Shown here: positions 29,501 through 35,131 of the stretch, piece after piece
Layout of the letters: every line of letters starts with the position of its first letter
Position numbering within the stretch: the stretch's first letter is position 1
From: Streptococcus gwangjuense
GTDB taxonomy: Bacteria > Bacillota > Bacilli > Lactobacillales > Streptococcaceae
Assembly (NCBI RefSeq): GCF_003627155.1
Contig: NZ_CP032621.1
Coordinates: 1,178,001 to 1,242,000 of the forward strand
Length of the DNA: 64,000 bases
Direction: 5' to 3'
Notes under the pieces: model-generated
Databases searched by the model: none
What the model was told of the DNA's origin: nothing
Seen by the model: only the letters and a program-made list of their open reading frames with translations
Position numbers and translations under genes: made by a program

Positions 29501-30440
29501 TCTTGGCATCTGCGTAGAAACCTGGATTAACTGGGGTCATAACTTTCTTGAAGGTATAATCCAAATCTCCGATAGCACGTTTCCGACGACGCGAACTACC
29601 TTGTGCGGCATGAGCCTCAATAGCACTCTTTAATCTTAAGCGTGCTTCTTGATCTAACGGAATATTCCACCCGCCTTTTTTATTTGCCTTTGCATCTTCA
29701 ACTCGAAGCCCCTTTACAGGTTTTAAGGCAATTTTATCTTTTTCTTCTGACTCTTTGTCTACTTCAGAAGTTTGTTCAGCTACTTTTGATTCTGCATTTT
29801 TCTTTTCAGCAGATTCAATTTTGCTCACTACTTCAGTTTTATCAATAACTTTAGTCGTAGTCGCCCCTCTAAGTTCCAAAGCAATAACTGCAGCCTGAAG
29901 TTCAGACTCTGCTTGAGATAATTCTGATTCTGTCACATCTGCTTTATTTAGTAATTCTTTAGCAGATTGTATACTAGATTGAAGACGCTTTACACTTTCT
30001 TCAGTGTACAGTTTAATCTCCAATTTTTCTGCGCGCAAAAGGGCCGCTGATAATTTTGACTTATCAACAGCATTTTTAGAAGATACTTCTTCTCTCTGAA
30101 TTTTAGCTTCTTCAACTTTTTCTGCTGGTGCTTTAGCATCTTCAGATTTAGCTGGAGTTACTTCTACTGGATTAGCAACCGTTGGAGCTGCGTAGGTCGT
30201 TTCTTTCTTAACTGTAGAAACTTCTGCTGGTTTGGTAGCTTCTTCTACCTTATCGACAGAAACACTGTTAGTAGCTTCTGGGGTATGTTCCTCTGCTTGT
30301 ACTGCTTGCGCATTGGCAGCGGTTCCTAAGACCAAGGCTGTTCCGAGCAAAACACTCGCTGCACCAAAGTGATATTTCCGAATGGAGTATCTTTGTTGCA
30401 AGCTATACCAGTCAAATGATTTTTTATGTGAATGTTTCAT
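20541..30440 (-). CDS. Giant YSIRK adhesin with ten 207-residue repeats (3299 aa)
   Basis: Very long secreted adhesin candidate. Residues 1-47 are a YSIRK signal (YSIRKYHFGAASVLLG). A helical FIVAR-like segment lies near 120-200. A basic site, SSRRRKRA (about 279-286), precedes a domain to about 428. Ten 207-residue repeats (432-2501) each join a MucBP_2-like domain to a Muc_B2-like domain, with an eleventh, half-diverged unit after them. A second basic site, RRSSRGKRA (about 2729), is followed by a diverged copy of the 288-428 domain, further repeat-like units and a Pro-rich wall region. The C-terminus has LPKTA (3266-3270) rather than LPXTG, then a hydrophobic span and KAKRDE. The ATG at 30440 follows AGGAGTTCACA. 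A divergent Mga-family gene is adjacent. Confidence 0.9.
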   Translation of the reverse strand: MKHSHKKSFDWYSLQQRYSIRKYHFGAASVLLGTALVLGTAANAQAVQAEEHTPEATNSVSVDKVEEATKPAEVSTVKKETTYAAPTVANPVEVTPAKSEDAKAPAEKVEEAKIQREEVSSKNAVDKSKLSAALLRAEKLEIKLYTEESVKRLQSSIQSAKELLNKADVTESELSQAESELQAAVIALELRGATTTKVIDKTEVVSKIESAEKKNAESKVAEQTSEVDKESEEKDKIALKPVKGLRVEDAKANKKGGWNIPLDQEARLRLKSAIEAHAAQGSSRRRKRAIGDLDYTFKKVMTPVNPGFYADAKSVDELTVNPDYINETVVNVWYKDLGYINLVDKDGHYINSNGEVVENKEAAVRRQYKNDFNDTTRADVTEIPNAPVGWKISDNQSIRGYDAETKTIDPNDDNDLDAVGKDSNVVIEKENQKAVIRYVSTNGNRVLTTDEVTGKSGEAIAYSTTSQINEFKKQGYNLVSDEFTAGGAKVYDYDTARDQVYTVTLSERVEPVNPDNPTPQPNTPVNPGQPDSPRWPGTVENLDNKESVSRTIHYVYEDGSKAKDDVVETLNFKRWSRINLVTGQIFFQDWTTNDDTFDKVVSPTIAGYTADKSEIPAVSGVKAKDQDRVETVTYRKDVQKAVIRYVSTNGNRVLTTDEVTGKSGEAIAYSTTSQITEFKKQGYKLVSDEFTSGGAKVYDYDTARDQVYTVTLSERVEPVNPDNPTPQPNTPVNPGQPDSPRWPGTVENLDNKESVSRTIHYVYEDGSKAKDDVVETLNFKRWSHINLVTGHIDFQDWTTNDDTFDKVVSPTIAGYTADKSEIPAVSGVKAKDQDRVETVTYRKDAQKAVIRYVSTNGNRVLTTDEVTGKSGEAIAYSTISQINEFKKQGYNLVSDEFTAGGAKVYDYDTARDQVYTVTLSERVEPVNPDNPTPQPNTPVNPGQPDSPRWPASVHDLDNKESVSRTIHYVYEDGSKAKDDVVETLNFKRWSRINLVTGQIFFQDWTTNDDTFDKVVSPNIAGYTADKSEIPAVSGVKAKDQDRVETVTYRKDAQKAVIRYVSTNGNRVLTTDEVTGKSGEAIAYSTTSQITEFKKQGYNLVSDEFTAGGAKVYDYDTARDQVYTVTLSERVEPVNPDNPTPQPNTPVNPGQPDSPRWPGTVENLDNKESVSRTIHYVYEDGSKAKDDVVETLNFKRWSRINLVTGHIDFQDWTTNDDTFDKVVSPTIAGYTADKSEIPAVSGVKAKDQDRVETVTYRKDAQKAVIRYVSTNGNRVLTTDEVTGKSGEAIAYSTTSQITEFKKQGYKLVSDEFTAGGAKVYDYDTARDQVYTVTLSERVEPVNPDNPTPQPNTPVNPGQPDSPRWPGTVENLDNKESVSRTIHYVYEDGSKAKDDVVETLNFKRWSNVNLVTGHIDFQDWTTNDDTFDKVVSPNIAGYTADKSEIPAVSGVQAKDQDRVETVTYRKDAQKAIIRYVSTNGNRVLTTDEVTGKSGEAIAYSTISQINEFKKQGYNLVSDEFTAGGAKVYDYDTARDQVYTVTLSERVEPVNPDNPTPQPNTPVNPGQPDSPRWPASVHDLDNKESVSRTIHYVYEDGSKAKDDVVETLNFKRWSRINLVTGQIFFQDWTTNDDTFDKVVSPNIAGYTADKSEIPAVSGVKAKDQDRVETVTYRKDAQKAVIRYVSTNGNRVLTTDEVTGKSGEAIAYSTTSQITEFKKQGYNLVSDEFTAGGAKVYDYDTARDQVYTVTLSERVEPVNPDNPTPQPNTPVNPGQPDSPRWPGTVENLDNKESVSRTIHYVYEDGSKAKDDVVETLNFKRWSRINLVTGHIDFQDWTTNDDTFDKVVSPTIAGYTADKSEIPAVSGVKAKDQDRVETVTYRKDAQKAVIRYVSTNGNRVLTTDEVTGKSGEAIAYSTTSQITEFKKQGYKLVSDEFTAGGAKVYDYDTARDQVYTVTLSERVEPVNPDNPTPQPNTPVNPGQPDSPRWPGTVENLDNKESVSRTIHYVYEDGSKAKDDVVETLNFKRWSNVNLVTGHIDFQDWTTNDDTFDKVVSPTIAGYTADKSEIPAVSGVKAKDQDRVETVTYRKDAQKAVIRYVSTNGNRVLTTDEVTGKSGEAIAYSTTSQITEFKKQGYKLVSDEFTAGGAKVYDYDTARDQVYTVTLSERVEPVNPDNPTPQPNTPVNPGQPDSPRWPGTVENLDNKESVSRTIHYVYEDGSKAKDDVVETLNFKRWSNVNLVTGHIDFQDWTTNDDTFDKVVSPTIAGYTADKSEIPAVSGVQAKDQDRVETVTYRKDAQKAIIRYVSTNGNRVLTTDEVTGKSGEAIAYSTISQITEFKKQGYNLVSDEFTAGGAKVYDYDTARDQVYTVTLSERVEPVNPDNPTPQPNTPVNPGQPDSPRWPASVHDLDNKESVSRTIHYVYEDGSKAKDDVVETLNFKRWSRINLVTGQIFFQDWTTNDDTFDKVVSPNIAGYTADKSEIPAVSGVKAKDQDRVETVTYRKDAQKAIIRYVSTNGNRVLTTDEVTGKSGEAIAYSTISQINEFKKQGYNLVSDEFTAGGAKVYDYDTARDQVYTVTLSERVERVTPKDPKPQPNTPVNPGQPNTPNWPRTVERMEKLTQTITRRINFRYLKNGKAAYGTIDQHISYERNALVNLVSGDINYEQWKITGIKNQDVVAPVASQPSATTPTVANNSVTRVVRSSSVRLALSPQVTNSQESPLGLTVTENGERSVRRSSRGKRATVAEPDSSTNSEADSSVNAVFKAVRTPITPKFYATVNKVGTMEVNPNSPQDTEVNVDLKEMGRIVAVNNKGQYINEQGEVVQNIEDALYKYYDNDPNDATKAAETKIPAAPKFHVLNNTQPTVWGYNIVDKTIEPNDESDPDRIGKDTFVTYNEIIDPVSKETNQTVSFAGAGSATPKDNVQNDFIFKGSYNEATKETTWENKNHTYGTVKVPVVTGYFADKAEAGGKTVTPDLPKATDTVTYKVLGKIIPVDASGNVIANAPQPQYLNDANDPRKAGETAVPEIVGYKPERTSVTPENPGEDTKVTYVKTEQVAVVRYIDVDNKNEVVHTDNITGKSGEKIAYTTETVLKSLLEKGYLLQEDGFPADATFDTDETKVQEYTVLLKHKITVKKDTPKVVERTIHYVFADGTKASEDHHEQVSFSRMLSIDNVTGKTTSTSWVSEDGVTSFEEVVSPTIAGYKPDLAKVDSVQGITAETDNQVVTVTYRNVQPIPQVTPTPVPTPAPAPKVPSAVPTPTPAPKDGEKDLPKTAGHSSGMAQALGVLGLIAGFSLVGKAKRDE
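22938..29147 (-). repeat. Ten in-phase 621-bp repeats of the giant adhesin
   Basis: The unit boundary Gln-Lys-Ala recurs every 621 bases. The same DNA word (agaacacggt) is at 22891 and 29101, exactly 6210 bases apart. Units differ at a few marker positions (WPASVHD or WPGTVEN; VTGQIFF or VTGHIDF; RIN, HIN or NVN) that recur in a three-unit cycle. Confidence 0.93.
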
Positions 30441-30523
30441 TGTGAACTCCTAGATAGTATTTTATAGTTCTCACTCTACAACTATTTGATATATAAATCA
30501 ATATTTTCTAATCAATTAATATA

Positions 30524-30533
30524 TTTTTTTTTT
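30524..30533. repeat. T10 homopolymer (A10 toward the giant adhesin)
   Basis: Ten consecutive T residues lie 84-93 bases upstream of the giant adhesin start, inside the AT-rich space shared with the divergent mga-like gene. The region 30441-30657 holds no other gene. An adhesin promoter is not clear by eye; TATAAA near the start has no good -35. Confidence 0.7.
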
Positions 30534-30603
30534 GTATCTAAAAGCCACTTATATTATTCTAATTTTTCTGTTTAATCTAGACACTTTTTCTACTACAACA
30601 TTT

Positions 30604-30646
30604 TTGTACACTTTAGACGATAATATGATATAATGAATTAAGGAGG
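30604..30646 (+). promoter_or_regulatory. Promoter and ribosome site of the mga-like gene
   Basis: TGA-TATAAT (hexamer 30629-30634) is an extended -10, with TTGTAC (30604-30609) at a long 19-base spacing. AGGAGG (30641-30646) is 11 bases before the ATG, a rather wide gap, and lies at or near the predicted RNA start. Confidence 0.5.
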
Positions 30647-30657
30647 AAATTACCTAC

Positions 30658-32142
30658 ATGCGCAACCTTTTATCCACAAAAAATCAAAGACAACTACGTT
30701 TAATGGAGATCTTAATCCAGAATCGTAATTGGATGAAATTACATGAACTTGCCGACAATTTAGGATGTACAGAACGAATTCTAAAAAATGATTTAAATGA
30801 ATTACGTCTTGCCTTTCCATCTATTGACATCCAATCTTCTGTTAACGGAATCATGATAGATTTAGAAGTTAACACTAGTGTAGAAGATGTTTATCAATAT
30901 TTTCTTGCTAATTCTCAATCTTTTCAATTACTAGAGTATATGTTCTTCAATGAGGGGCTACCTATTTATCGAACAATAGAAAATCTTCACTCTAGTAATG
31001 CCAACCTCTATCGATTGGGCAGAAATATTACAAAGGTTCTTTCATCTCAGTTTCAAATTGAATTATCTTTTACTCCATCCGAGATACGTGGAAATGAGAT
31101 CGATATTCGTTACTTTTTTGCCCAATACTTCTCTGAGCGTTATTATTTCCTAGACTGGCCTTTCCCCGATATCCCTGAAGAGGACTTAACAGAATTTGCT
31201 GATTTCTTCTATAAAATCACAAATTATCCAATGCGATTTTCAATTTATAGAATGTATAAATTGATGTTAGCTATCAGTATTTACCGCATCAAAAATGGTC
31301 ATTTCATCGACTTACCCAATCATTTTAACGAAGAATACTATCCTATTTTAGCGAGTATTCCAAACTTTGAGGAGATACTTGTCCATTTCTCTGAAAAATT
31401 GGGACTTGAAATCACTCCAGATATCATTGCTCAAATTTTTATTTCCTTTATTCAAAGTAACATTTTCTTAGATCCTCAAGAATTCTTCAACTCTATAGAA
31501 GAAAACCGTGAGGCAAGATACTCATACCAATTACTGAGTCAAATATTAGAACGCCTATCAAAACAATATAAGATTACTTTTACCAATCGCGATGAGCTTA
31601 TTTGGCATATACACAACACTGCTTTCTTTGAAAGACAGGAAATATTTTCTACCCCAATCTTATTTGAACAAAAAGCATTGACGATTAAAAAATTCGAAGT
31701 TTACTTCCCAGAATTTATGGGAAGTGCGCGTCAAGAACTGACTCAATACCGTCAAGCGATTGGACAGCATGACCATCCTGAACAGTTGGAACACTTGATG
31801 TACACCATCTTAACCCATGCTGAAAACCTCTCTACTCAGTTGTTAGAAAATCGACCACCTATCAAGGTTTTGATTATCAGTAACTTTGACCACGCCCTAT
31901 CACTTACTTTAAAGGATATGCTTACATACTATTGTAACAATCGATTCACCTTTGATACTTGGGATGAATTGGAAACAAGCCCTGAGATTTTAAATCAGAC
32001 AGACTACGATATCATTGTGTCTAATTTCTATATTCCAGGAATTACCAAGAAGTTTATTTGCCGAAACCACCTCCAAATCATGGATTTGGTCAATCATCTT
32101 AACTGTTTATCAAATGAGATTCACATATCCAATACTTTATAA
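30658..32142 (+). CDS. Mga-family transcriptional regulator
   Basis: Stand-alone virulence-type regulator of the Mga/AtxA class, 494 residues, close to pneumococcal MgaSpn in length and N-terminal pattern. Residues 1-60 form an HTH_Mga/winged-helix domain (RQLRLMEILIQ, LADNLGCTERILKNDLNELR). The middle has a second Mga HTH and PRD-like helical domains. Residues 400-494 look like an EIIB-type fold (IKVLIISNFDHALSLTLKDML). Family members bind AT-rich, curved DNA and can respond to PTS phosphorylation. It is transcribed away from the giant adhesin gene, which makes that adhesin and its neighbour the obvious targets. A strong terminator follows. Confidence 0.88.
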   Translation: MRNLLSTKNQRQLRLMEILIQNRNWMKLHELADNLGCTERILKNDLNELRLAFPSIDIQSSVNGIMIDLEVNTSVEDVYQYFLANSQSFQLLEYMFFNEGLPIYRTIENLHSSNANLYRLGRNITKVLSSQFQIELSFTPSEIRGNEIDIRYFFAQYFSERYYFLDWPFPDIPEEDLTEFADFFYKITNYPMRFSIYRMYKLMLAISIYRIKNGHFIDLPNHFNEEYYPILASIPNFEEILVHFSEKLGLEITPDIIAQIFISFIQSNIFLDPQEFFNSIEENREARYSYQLLSQILERLSKQYKITFTNRDELIWHIHNTAFFERQEIFSTPILFEQKALTIKKFEVYFPEFMGSARQELTQYRQAIGQHDHPEQLEHLMYTILTHAENLSTQLLENRPPIKVLIISNFDHALSLTLKDMLTYYCNNRFTFDTWDELETSPEILNQTDYDIIVSNFYIPGITKKFICRNHLQIMDLVNHLNCLSNEIHISNTL

Positions 32143-32147
32143 ACTAG

Positions 32148-32179
32148 AAAAAAGTCAGCATGATTCTGCTGACTTTTTT
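32148..32179 (+). terminator. Bidirectional terminator between mga-like gene and yaaA
   Basis: A 13-bp perfect stem (32148-32160 with 32167-32179) has A and T runs on both sides and lies between convergent genes. Confidence 0.9.
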
Positions 32180-32193
32180 CTTATATCTATTTT

Positions 32194-32922
32194 TTATACT
32201 TCCTTAACAAAAACCAATTCCTGTGGCTGGGACAGGTCTTCTCGGTAGTTAAATCCTGCAAAGCTTAAGCGACGAGCTTCTTCCACCGTTTGTACTTGAT
32301 TTTCTATCAGCGCTGTCAGGAAGGCACCACGCGCTTTCTTGGAAATGGTTGAGTGAATCTTCAGCTGACCACCTCTATTCTCCATGAATTTGAAGGTCAC
32401 CATTTTTTCTCTGATTTCCTTAGAAAATACAGTCTCAAACTCGGATGACAATAGAGAGAAAATCATTTCTTCCTGCTTCACAGCCTCATCATAGGCTTGC
32501 TTCCAATGGCTCTTCAAAATCTTACCAGCGACCTTTAATTTCATCAAAAAGTCCAAACGGTGAGGGGCTATGGGTGACAAGGCTGGTACGACTCCGTACA
32601 AAGCCGAAGTAATAAAGACATGATTTTCAAGATAGGCCTGTTCTGCATCGTTCAGTTTGTCTCGCTTAATGTGGCGGTACATAAGCCCATCAAATAGATT
32701 CAAGGCTGGGTAGTGTTGAGCAGCTTGCCTTTTCAAATCTTGGATATTTTGAAATTCTTCCGCCGCCTTCTCTGCTGATACCTTGTAAAAACTCTCCAAT
32801 TGACTAGCAGAATAGAGAGCCAAGGCATCCAGCACAGCCTGACTTTCTAGTCTTAAAGGAGCAGCTTCGATACTTGGCAAATCTGTGTTCATTTCTTTCG
32901 CTGTTGGGATTAAAATTTTCAT
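32194..32922 (-). CDS. yaaA: YaaA family protein (peroxide stress, UPF0246)
   Basis: Cytosolic protein of 242 residues. MKILIPTAKEM at the start and NLFDGLMYRHI, with the Lys-rich C-terminal half (RGAFLTALIENQVQTVEEAR), are hallmarks of YaaA/DUF328. In Escherichia coli YaaA limits free intracellular iron and DNA damage during hydrogen peroxide stress. That role is attractive in a peroxide-producing streptococcus but is only inferred. Convergent with the mga-like gene and separated from it by a terminator. Confidence 0.9.
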   Translation of the reverse strand: MKILIPTAKEMNTDLPSIEAAPLRLESQAVLDALALYSASQLESFYKVSAEKAAEEFQNIQDLKRQAAQHYPALNLFDGLMYRHIKRDKLNDAEQAYLENHVFITSALYGVVPALSPIAPHRLDFLMKLKVAGKILKSHWKQAYDEAVKQEEMIFSLLSSEFETVFSKEIREKMVTFKFMENRGGQLKIHSTISKKARGAFLTALIENQVQTVEEARRLSFAGFNYREDLSQPQELVFVKEV

Positions 32923-32968
32923 ATTGATAGTGTAGCATATTTTTTAGCCACAACCAAGAAATTCATCT

Positions 32969-32997
32969 GAAAAACCTCGGTTTGACCGAGGTTTTTC
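32969..32997 (-). terminator. Terminator after the 531-aa membrane protein gene
   Basis: GAAAAACCTCGG and CCGAGGTTTTTC form a 12-bp perfect stem around a 5-base loop, touching the stop codon at 32998. Confidence 0.88.
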
Positions 32998-34593
32998 TTA
33001 CTGCACTTTAAATGTCTTGAGATAATTGTCTTTACCTACTTGACCTTCGAAGGTTTTACCATTTTCGAGGTAAGGGAGGTCATCAGATACAGAGGCCTTG
33101 ACCTTGTAAATCTTGCCATCAACTTTAAAGAAGTAGACGGTATCACCCTTGATAACAGCTGATCTGAGGTCTGCTACCACACCCTTGATGCTTTCTATTG
33201 TTGCATTATCAATCTCAAGGTCGTTTTTATTAGCGTACTTACTGAGTAGCTCTTCCACTGTCGTAGCTACGATAACATTTTGGTACTCGACTGCGTCTAC
33301 CAGGGCGTACTCTTTGACCAAGCCAGCATTGTCCTTCAAGCCCATGATGTATAGAGGCTTGTCATTGAGGTTGATGAGGATTGGGAAGGTTGCCTTGTAG
33401 GATTTCTCCTGAACAGCACCTTCGGCTGATTCACGGGCTGATTCTTCGGTCGCAGAAGCCAAACTATACTTCGTGATCTCTCCTGTTCGCATATTTTCAA
33501 GAATGAAACCAAGATTACTTTCATCTGCATTGGCTGATGTCACACCTGTGTAGAGGTAGATGTCATTGCCGATAGACAAATAATTATATCCCTTGGTAGT
33601 CTGGGTCACGTTTTTCTTGGAAATCATGGCATTCCAAAAACCATCCTTGTACTTACCGTTATAGTTGATTTGCTCAATAGTTTCCTCAGCTGGATAAACC
33701 CTGTCCACCCACTCTGGAACATCTGATAAGCTATATTCCTTGGTTTCTCCATTTGTGGCATCCAAGATAATGACTGAAACAGGACGGGGAACCGCAAGTC
33801 CAAATTGCTTTTGGTAAACTGTAGCCACATAGAAAGGATTGCCCTCATCGTCCACCTCAAAAGATGGAGTCTTGAAGATTTTAGTTGGGTACTTCAAGCG
33901 CAGGTGGCGTTTGACATCACGGTTAAAATACTCCGAGTCAGAATACTTGATTGGTGTCTTCAAGTCCACCAAATTCGCATTTCCAGTTACCATGTCCACC
34001 TTGATGTACTCACCGATTCCCTTGGCTTGATTGTTAAACCATTTGATAGGGTCTGCATATTCTAACGGTGTAACCCGATAAGGTTTCCCATCAATCGTCA
34101 GTTGGGTATAGGTGTCTGCCGCCACGTATTGCGATACCTTATCCGTTAGGGAACCCAAGTAGCGGTCACCAATTTTTTCAGCAGTGCTTCTATCTAGAAT
34201 AGGAACCTTGCTGGTATCACTCTTAGGAAATTCAGTAAAGTCTTTTTCCGTAACTGTGACTACATTAGCATAATTTTTAGCCTGAAAAATGCTGGAGGTC
34301 ACCAAGGAAACCAAAGCCGCCAAGAGAAGAATTCCTCCAATAGAAGCTAAAAGAATTTTCCCTAACCGATTGATTTTGAAATCCTCTAGATTTAAAGCAT
34401 CTTCCGCCTTACCGTGGCGCACATGAACTGTTTTGACCAGGTTTATTCCCTTGCCAAAGCCAAATAAAATAGCCACAATTAGCAAATGCCCACAGAGGAA
34501 AAAGAGAAATTCCCAGCTGGTCAGATTAAGAGGTGGTAAAAAGATATACCAGGTCGTTGCGATAAAAAGCAGTTCAAAGACTATTCGTTTCAT
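32998..34593 (-). CDS. Membrane protein of unknown function, three N-terminal spans
   Basis: Not recognised. The 531 residues begin with two membrane spans (about 4-20 and 27-47), a short basic cytosolic loop, and a third span (about 80-103, LLASIGGILLLAALVSLVTS). The remaining 430 or so residues are predicted to lie outside the cell. They contain several PepSY-like stretches (for example VDMVTGNANLVDL, DATNGETKEYSL, LENMRTGEITKYSL). No catalytic motif is visible. It starts 11 bases after the deformylase-like gene ends, so the two are probably co-transcribed. Confidence 0.75.
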   Translation of the reverse strand: MKRIVFELLFIATTWYIFLPPLNLTSWEFLFFLCGHLLIVAILFGFGKGINLVKTVHVRHGKAEDALNLEDFKINRLGKILLASIGGILLLAALVSLVTSSIFQAKNYANVVTVTEKDFTEFPKSDTSKVPILDRSTAEKIGDRYLGSLTDKVSQYVAADTYTQLTIDGKPYRVTPLEYADPIKWFNNQAKGIGEYIKVDMVTGNANLVDLKTPIKYSDSEYFNRDVKRHLRLKYPTKIFKTPSFEVDDEGNPFYVATVYQKQFGLAVPRPVSVIILDATNGETKEYSLSDVPEWVDRVYPAEETIEQINYNGKYKDGFWNAMISKKNVTQTTKGYNYLSIGNDIYLYTGVTSANADESNLGFILENMRTGEITKYSLASATEESARESAEGAVQEKSYKATFPILINLNDKPLYIMGLKDNAGLVKEYALVDAVEYQNVIVATTVEELLSKYANKNDLEIDNATIESIKGVVADLRSAVIKGDTVYFFKVDGKIYKVKASVSDDLPYLENGKTFEGQVGKDNYLKTFKVQ

Positions 34594-34604
34594 TTGCTTT
34601 CCTC

Positions 34605-35015
34605 CTAAATGATTCGTCCTTCCAAGTGATCCAGTTCATGCTGGCAAATCTGGGCTGGGAAGCCTGTCAAGGTAATGGTTTGTTCCTGCCACTTGCTGTC
34701 ACGATAGGCAACCCTTATGGTTTCATAACGCTTAGTCGGTCTCACACCTGTCAAGGACAAACAGCCTTCTTCTGTCTCATAAGTTCCTTCAGAGGACAGG
34801 AGCACTGGGTTAAACATGACCACAGGAACCAAGCCAAGATTAAAGATAATCACGCGCTTCTGCACCCCAATCATATTGGCAGCCAGACCGACACAAGTCT
34901 CACGATTTGCTAAGAGTGTATCCTGCAAATCTCTGGCGAGATACAGATCATCCTGACTTGCCGGCTGAGATACCTGAGATAAAAACAAAATATCCTTCAC
35001 AATTTTCTTTTCCAC
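34605..35015 (-). CDS. Peptide deformylase-like protein with altered motif 1
   Basis: Short member of the polypeptide deformylase family, 136 residues. Motif 2 (EEGCLSL, Cys metal ligand) and motif 3 (QHELDHLEG, two His ligands and the Glu base) are intact. Motif 1 reads VGLAANMIG, where active enzymes have a Gln at the Met position. That Gln stabilises the transition state, so activity may be weak or absent. The start is GTG at 35015, preceded by GAGGAG 9 bases away. It is shorter than typical 160-200-residue deformylases. Pneumococci also carry a second, nonessential deformylase paralogue. Confidence 0.82.
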   Translation of the reverse strand: MEKKIVKDILFLSQVSQPASQDDLYLARDLQDTLLANRETCVGLAANMIGVQKRVIIFNLGLVPVVMFNPVLLSSEGTYETEEGCLSLTGVRPTKRYETIRVAYRDSKWQEQTITLTGFPAQICQHELDHLEGRII

Positions 35016-35099
35016 TTCTGCTCACTCCTCTTGCTTTTTACTATATTATAGCAATTATAGCACAAAAGACGGCAACTGCAAGCCCTTTCCCTCAAATGC

Positions 35100-35128
35100 A
35101 AAAAAAGCCATCCGAAGATGACTTTTTC
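35100..35128 (-). terminator. Terminator after mgtA/caxP with UUCG loop
   Basis: AAAAAGTCATC, TTCG, GATGGCTTTTTTT on the minus strand: an 11-bp stem with one G-T pair and a stable C(UUCG)G tetraloop, three bases from the mgtA stop. Confidence 0.88.
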
Positions 35129-35131
35129 TTT

